Shown here one piece after another: positions 59,086 through 64,000 of a DNA stretch of 64,000 bases (within the stretch, counting starts at the first letter, position 1; the number at the start of each line of letters is the position of its first letter). The position numbers and the translations under genes were made by a program. The notes under the pieces are model-generated. The model was not told the DNA's origin and did no database searches. It saw only the letters and a program-made list of their open reading frames with translations. Origin of the DNA: Blastomyces gilchristii SLH14081 (lineage: Eukaryota; Ascomycota; Eurotiomycetes; Onygenales; Ajellomycetaceae); NCBI RefSeq assembly GCF_000003855.2, contig NW_003101667.1, positions 1,041,638 through 1,105,637 of the forward strand, written 5' to 3'.

Positions 59086-62000
59086 CTAATGAATTTCTGC
59101 CTCTTCATATTCAGATACTTCTGAATGCAGTCCTTTTCTTGTAGCTGCTTGAGCTTCTGATAGAAAGTCTATTAAGTATTTAATTTCTGTCTCAGTTGAG
59201 AATAAGAACCTCATATTTAATTGATTTAAATCATACTTCTTCTTTAATCTGACTCTGAGACTATTGTATAATGCACAATGCATTACAATATGCTCAGGAT
59301 TTTCATTTGCATTGCAGAATGAGCACTCTGTTGAATCAAATCTGTCATCAAGTCTTTATATATAGAATTTGAAATAATCATGTCCTAGTTTCAGCTGAGT
59401 TATAGATGAGAATATTTTCTTTTTACATTTAATTGAACAAGATTTCCACTTTGGTTTTGTCTCAAATCTTGAATAATGTATGCTCTTCTTTTATTTCTGC
59501 CAGCTTTCATTTCACTTGTTTAAACAAGATTCTTTTATCTTTCTCTTTATGAAAGATCAGAACACTGTTTTTTAAATAGATCTGCTTAATTCTGAACCCT
59601 TTTTTACAACTCAATCAGTCAATTCATTGTCATGAATATTCATATGAGCAGGAACCCAATGCAGATAAATTATTAGTTTTGATGTTCTTCTCTTTTGAAT
59701 TTTTAAAACAGAGTTTAAAATCAGTTCAAGATTCATTTGATCATTATGAATCTGACTGTTTCTAAGTCTTTCTAAAGCAGCTTGACTATCAGAGAATATT
59801 CATATCTCTTTCAAACTATTTTTTCTTTTATAAGATTTTATTTCAATGAGTTTGAAAGCTTTCACTATTGCAAATAGTTCAGCATCAAAGACTTCAGATT
59901 TATAGCCTAAATTTCAAAAATCTGAGATAAAATTGATATTATCTTCAGTATAAGCAATGCCTGTGCCTAATTTATTCAAATTCTCATTTTTTGAGTCATC
60001 TGAGTAAATCAGAATAGAGTGTTTTATATTGATTATAGAGATCTTCTTCAAATACTGTTCATATTCTCTCTCTTTAGATAGTTCACTTATTTGTAAGTCT
60101 ATGAGAGATTTCAGCTTTTCTCTTCAGAGAGATATCTTCTCATGATCAATTTTCTCAACATTTAATGAAGAAAGTTGATTTTTAATAAGTGAACATAGTC
60201 TATACAGTTGAGAGAGTATTTTCTTTAAAGCATTATTCTTATTTCAATCAAGAAATCTATTTCAATCCAGTTCATTTCCTGAGTTAACTGATGAAAATAA
60301 AGAAGAGACTCTTTCTCTGATTATATGATTTAAGCTCATCTTCATGACTCTCAGAGCATACTTTATACAGGCCTTTTTAAATTAAATAGCAGAAGGCAGA
60401 ATTGAGGCTTCAATTTCAATTGCTTTAATAGAAGATGATTTAAATGCTCTCAGAATTCTTCTCAAAGCTCTGTTTTATAGACTTTGAAAGAGTTCAGTGC
60501 AATGATCTTGATTGTTTCATCAAACTTGAACTTCATAATCAGCTACTGAGATAATACAGGCTATGTATAATTATCTCATAGCCTGAAAGAATAGACCTCT
60601 CTCAGTATTTGATAGTCTGATTATACTATTCAGTAGTCTCTCTGTCTTGATGATTCTTTGTTGAATATGATATTTAAAATTCAACTTGGAGTTTAATCAT
60701 ACTTCTAGTCATTTAACATTCAAACTGGGTTTAATCTCTTTACTTAAAAGAGTTAGACTTAGTTCTTTCTCATTAAACCTGGGAAAAAAGTGAATTAACT
60801 CAGTTTTATTTATATCAAATTGAATTAGATTGATATCTGCTCTAACAAAGATTTTCTTTACTACTTTCTCAATCACTTCTAAATTCTCTTGAATTGTCTT
60901 TGAACTGTAGAGTAGATCAATGTCATCTACATAACTTGAAGATCTCAATATTTTCATCTCTCTATTCTTGAATAGATATGCAGTGTATATTGCAAATAAA
61001 ACAGGTGAGATTGAAGATTCTTGTGATACTTCTATTTTTATCTTAGTTTTATCTTGTTTTCTTTCATCAAAGAATAGTTGTATAATTCTTTTCAATATAA
61101 AATAATTAACTCATTTTATTAGAGAAAGTGACAGTTTTAACATCTTCAAAGTTTGAATCATCTTAGACTTTGAAACATGATCAAATGCATCTTTTATATC
61201 AATAAAAACTGCAGTTAAGACCAGGTCTTCATGCTTTGCTACTTGAATATCATGAATAACTGAAAGAACAGTGTCAATTGCAGAACATTGTTTTCTATCT
61301 TTCATTTGTTCATTAAATAGAAGAGAATCACTAATAGAGCTTATAAAAGATAATCTAGTAGCTATTATCTTTTCTAGAATTTTTCTTAAACAGTTCAACA
61401 GAGATATTACTCTATATGACTTAGAAATTGAAGCTTTTCTATTAGGTTTTGTAAGAATTACTCCAGTAGCTTCTCTCCAGCATTCAGAATGATAATCATT
61501 TTTTAAGAGATTGAAAAAGAGCTTAAAATATTCATTCTTCAAGTAGGAATATGTGATTTGAATAATCAAGTGACTAATTGAATCAGGCCCTGCAGCAGTT
61601 TTAATTGAACTTGAGAATATTGCTGACTCTAGTTCATCACATGTAAGCTCAGATCATTCCCAGTTATTTTCATCAATATATTCATAAAATGACATATTCT
61701 CCTCTTCTAAATGTGATGAGTTTTAAAAGAGAATTCTTATAAAAGCTTGACATTTTTCCTCAAAAGAGTTTGCTGTATACAATTCATTCTGAAATTCATA
61801 TTCTAAGGTTGGAAGCTTTGCTACACTTCTTGTTTTAGTATAGTTGAAGGCTTTAAAAACTTCTTTTTCTTATGCTTCTTCAAGAAATTTGTTTCAGTAA
61901 TCTGTTTTGACTCTTTTAATATCTGAAAAATATTCATTTTGAATAGCTTTGAACTCTTCATCAGATATTAAGTTATTCTTTCAATCTCTCTTAGCAGTGA

Positions 62001-63030
62001 CTAATTGCTTTCTTTTAGAAGTGATATTCTCATTTCATCAAGGTTTGAAATACTCAGAAGACTTTTTCTTTGAAATATTTTCTTCAATACTTGTTAGAAG
62101 AATAGATGTAATCAGCTTTACTCTATTCTCAAGCATTTCATTTGAGATATCTTGACTTTGATTTCAATAGAGCTTACTCTGACTTTCAGATTTCAGCTGT
62201 TTTACTCTTTCTTTGACTGCTTTTCAATCAGCTTTTTCAAAGTTATACTGATTAGAGAGAAGAGGATTTTCACTTCTTTGTTTTTCACTCAGTTCAATAT
62301 CAAATTGAATGATCTCATGACTCAATCCTGAGGTTTCATTTGAATCAATAAACCAGTTTATAAGTCTGTTTTTAATTAGACTTTGTGATATGAAAGTTAG
62401 ATCTATAATAGATTTCTGTTTCATGCCTCTTCTAAGAAATGTTTGTTGATCAGACTTGTTAACTAAATCTATTGAATGCTTAAAAGTTCATTCAACCAGT
62501 TTATCTACTCTTACTACTCTTATGCACTCTGAGTTTCATCAGAAATAATGTGCATTGAAGTCTTCTGCAATTATAGAGTTTTTTAAGAAAGTTATATTCA
62601 AAAATTCTCTGTCAATTGTTCAGGTATTGTTGTTTTCTTTCAATGACTTTTCATTATAGATATTTATAAGTTGAATAGTATTAAACTCATTCTCTTTATC
62701 TATAATATCACTCACTAGAATATCAGAGTCAGATATAATATCAAATGTCAAATTAAATTGATATCTTGATCTTTTTCTCTCATAGATTGCTACTCTTGAT
62801 TTTATCTCAGATTTTTCAGAAAGAAAGCAGTAATAGCTTGAATGAGAAATGATGTACTTTTGCTCAGTATCAAAGTTCAGTTCTTGAAGAAGTACAAAGT
62901 CAACTTTTTATTCAAATGCAATCTGAAGACAAGAATAAATGCAATTTGAGTTTCTATTCACATTATTTTGAATAAATGTGATTTTTGAAGAGTTTTTAAA
63001 CTTTTTTTATTGTTTTTATTGTATATTCAT
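59086..63030 (-). pseudogene. LINE E ORF2: endonuclease-RT-RNase H polyprotein (decayed, single frame)
   Basis: ATG is the complement of 63028-63030. A single frame runs 1315 codons to a TAG at 59086, four to five codons earlier than in B and C, with internal stops but no indel. The endonuclease is at 62970-62200 (SIIDLTFIS). RT is at 61700-60600: GVILTKPNRKASISKSYRVI, SLLNCLRKILEKI and AIDTVLSVIHDIQVAKHEDL, then ISPVLFAIYTA and the catalytic YVDD at 60922-60933. RNase H is at about 60020-59600 and the C-terminal CX2CX7HX4C finger near 59330-59280. The functional YVDD and lack of indels suggest a recent insertion later hit by transitions. Confidence 0.92.
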
Positions 63031-63059
63031 ACTAAAAGAGAGTATAGATAGAGTAGAAT

Positions 63060-64000
63060 CTAATCACTATCATCAGATAGTAGATTATAACTATTTTGAA
63101 AAGTAGGAATCTCAACTGCTTACATTATATCTAGTTTATCACCAGAGTCATTTCTCAATTCTCTAATCTTAACAGGAGTTTGAGGATTTAAATTCTGTTT
63201 ACACTTAGCTGGAGAATTGAAGTTTGAAGATCTAGATAGTTGAGACTTTCTTCTTTTTAAGCTTACAGTTGCAGATTTACTAGCTTGACTTTTCTCTTCA
63301 GTTTTAGATTCACTTTGAGCTTCATCTTTTCTCCAGTTCTTTTGAGTTCTTGGAGTAAATACACATTCTTTTGAGCTAGATGCATGTTTTTCTTTGCAAT
63401 TGAAGCACTTAAGCAGAGTATATTGACATATTGTACCTCTTTTTAAGCATGTTTCACATTTATGCTCACTAGTTTTGTGATCTCTAGCACAGAATGCGCA
63501 TTTTGAGTCTCTGAAATAAGAGATTGCAAAGTATCTATATCTTTGACAGTTTGAACACTGTGTTTGAGCTTTGAGATTCATTCTTGAGTCTTTGTATTCA
63601 TGAACTCTCATTTTCAAATCTGCTACTCTTACTTCAGAGATTCTTGATTGTTCAAGTGTCTTTGTATACACTAGAACAGAGACATTTCTTCTACTCTGTC
63701 TGAACTCAATTGAATTAAGTTATACAGGCTCTTTTCTCAGTTAAATAGAATTATATTCTTCTACTTCATTTTTAAGAAGTAGCATTTCTTTCTCACAGTC
63801 AAAGATTTCAACTGAAATATCATGAAGAATGAATTTATCTCACTTTTCATCTCTCTCAGATAGAATTGTTGTGTTTAACAAAGATTCTACTGCTGATTTT
63901 CAGAGATTCTCATTCTGAATAAGAAATTCTGCACTGAATTCAGGCATTGTGGTCAGAATGATGGAGTTTTCAAAGAAGAATGGCTCAATTGAAGCTATAA
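63060..64000 (-). pseudogene. LINE E ORF1: gag-like protein, C-terminal two-thirds
   Basis: Ends at TAG (complement of 63060-63062), 29 bases before ORF2. Three Cys/His clusters at about 63560-63370: CSNCQRYRYFAISYF (His and last Cys altered), CAFCARDHKTSEHKC (intact) and CFNCKEKHASSSKEC (intact). A basic Ser/Lys-rich tail follows (KNWRKDEAQSESKTEEKSQ). The region 63672-64000 continues the RRM-like middle part with a few stops. It lacks the 8-base duplication seen in copy B, so its frame is the ancestral one here. Confidence 0.88.

Larger units (their letters stand above)
54614..64000 (+). mobile_element. Chromodomain Gypsy copy G4, split by SINE S3 and LINE E, continues beyond window
   Basis: The 5' LTR is at 54614-54883, gag at about 55100-56350, and pol from about 56360. 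Pol is interrupted by SINE S3 (57232-57575) in RT and by LINE E (from 58703) after RNase H. Integrase, chromodomain and 3' LTR would lie to the right of the window. The RT motif YLDD is intact at 57886-57897. Sequence is co-linear with Gypsy D throughout. Confidence 0.88.
58703..64000 (-). mobile_element. LINE copy E, 3' four-fifths, continues beyond window
   Basis: Minus strand; the (TAA)n tail at 58703-58722 abuts Gypsy G4 sequence (AAGATATGTCTT). It carries the 3' UTR with hairpin, a complete ORF2 and most of ORF1; the 5' end is beyond 64000. Of the four copies it is the only one in which the RT motif YVDD can be read intact. Confidence 0.93.

Noticed and set aside
1..64000. TGA read as Trp (alternative genetic code) to explain the many open frames broken only by TGA
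   Set aside because: TGG is still used at several of the same positions in better preserved copies (for example LINE C ORF2), and TAA/TAG stops, lost start codons and altered catalytic residues occur too. Mutational decay explains all of these.

Overview
The window looks like subtelomeric, centromeric or otherwise heterochromatic DNA of a filamentous ascomycete (Pezizomycotina). Essentially every base I can assign belongs to a transposable element. The base composition is very AT-rich, nearly all reading frames are broken by point mutations, and Trp codons are systematically read as TGA. This is repeat-induced point mutation (RIP)-like decay. I see no intact host gene, no rRNA, no CRISPR array and no bacterial-type feature. 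The organism is inferred from the element families (chromodomain Gypsy, Copia, hAT, Tad/I-like LINE), not from a host gene.

Left block, 1-17446. A chromodomain Gypsy element on the minus strand (G2, 12106-17446) carries a second Gypsy (G1, plus strand, 9491-12105). G1 is broken by a third LTR element with a short GC-rich terminal repeat (W, 9324-9490) and a minus-strand gag (8920 down to 709). Two LINE copies lie in that gag: LINE B (1245-8450, flanked by a perfect 16-bp target duplication) and LINE A (1-708, running off the window). A repeat-rich non-coding block follows (17447-18649).

Middle block, 18650-54402. Two 269-bp Copia-type LTRs bound this block, each with ATATA outside. Copia gag, protease and integrase lie at 19200-21105 and 27308-28160, and a Copia C-terminus at 53934-54060. 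A short hAT derivative (21106-27307, 8-bp duplication CAAATATC) sits in the integrase and itself holds a complete Gypsy (G3, 21249-26957, TSD TCATG). A large hAT (28998-48556, 8-bp duplication TATATAAC) encodes a decayed transposase on the minus strand. It is interrupted by a tRNA-derived SINE (30610-30979), a full-length LINE (C, 32962-40644, 17-bp TSD) and a complete Gypsy (D, 40945-46631, TSD CTCTT). To its right is a different Gypsy lineage without integrase (48565-53570), carrying another SINE (51302-51664), and then a hAT end (about 53575-53933).

Right block, 54614-64000. A fourth chromodomain Gypsy (G4) is broken by a 5'-truncated SINE (57232-57575, 14-bp TSD) and by LINE E (58703 to the window end).

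How the pieces relate. The LINE encodes an ORF1 with zinc knuckles and an ORF2 with endonuclease, reverse transcriptase, RNase H and a CCHC finger, and it ends in a (TAA)n tail. The SINEs have a tRNA-Ser-like pol III head and end in almost the same sequence plus (TAA)n, so the LINE is the likely source of their retrotransposition machinery. The short hAT has the same termini as the large hAT and is its likely non-autonomous derivative. Short repeats (SINEs, the W terminal repeat, parts of the Gypsy LTRs) keep CpG and GG/CC, whereas long elements have lost them.
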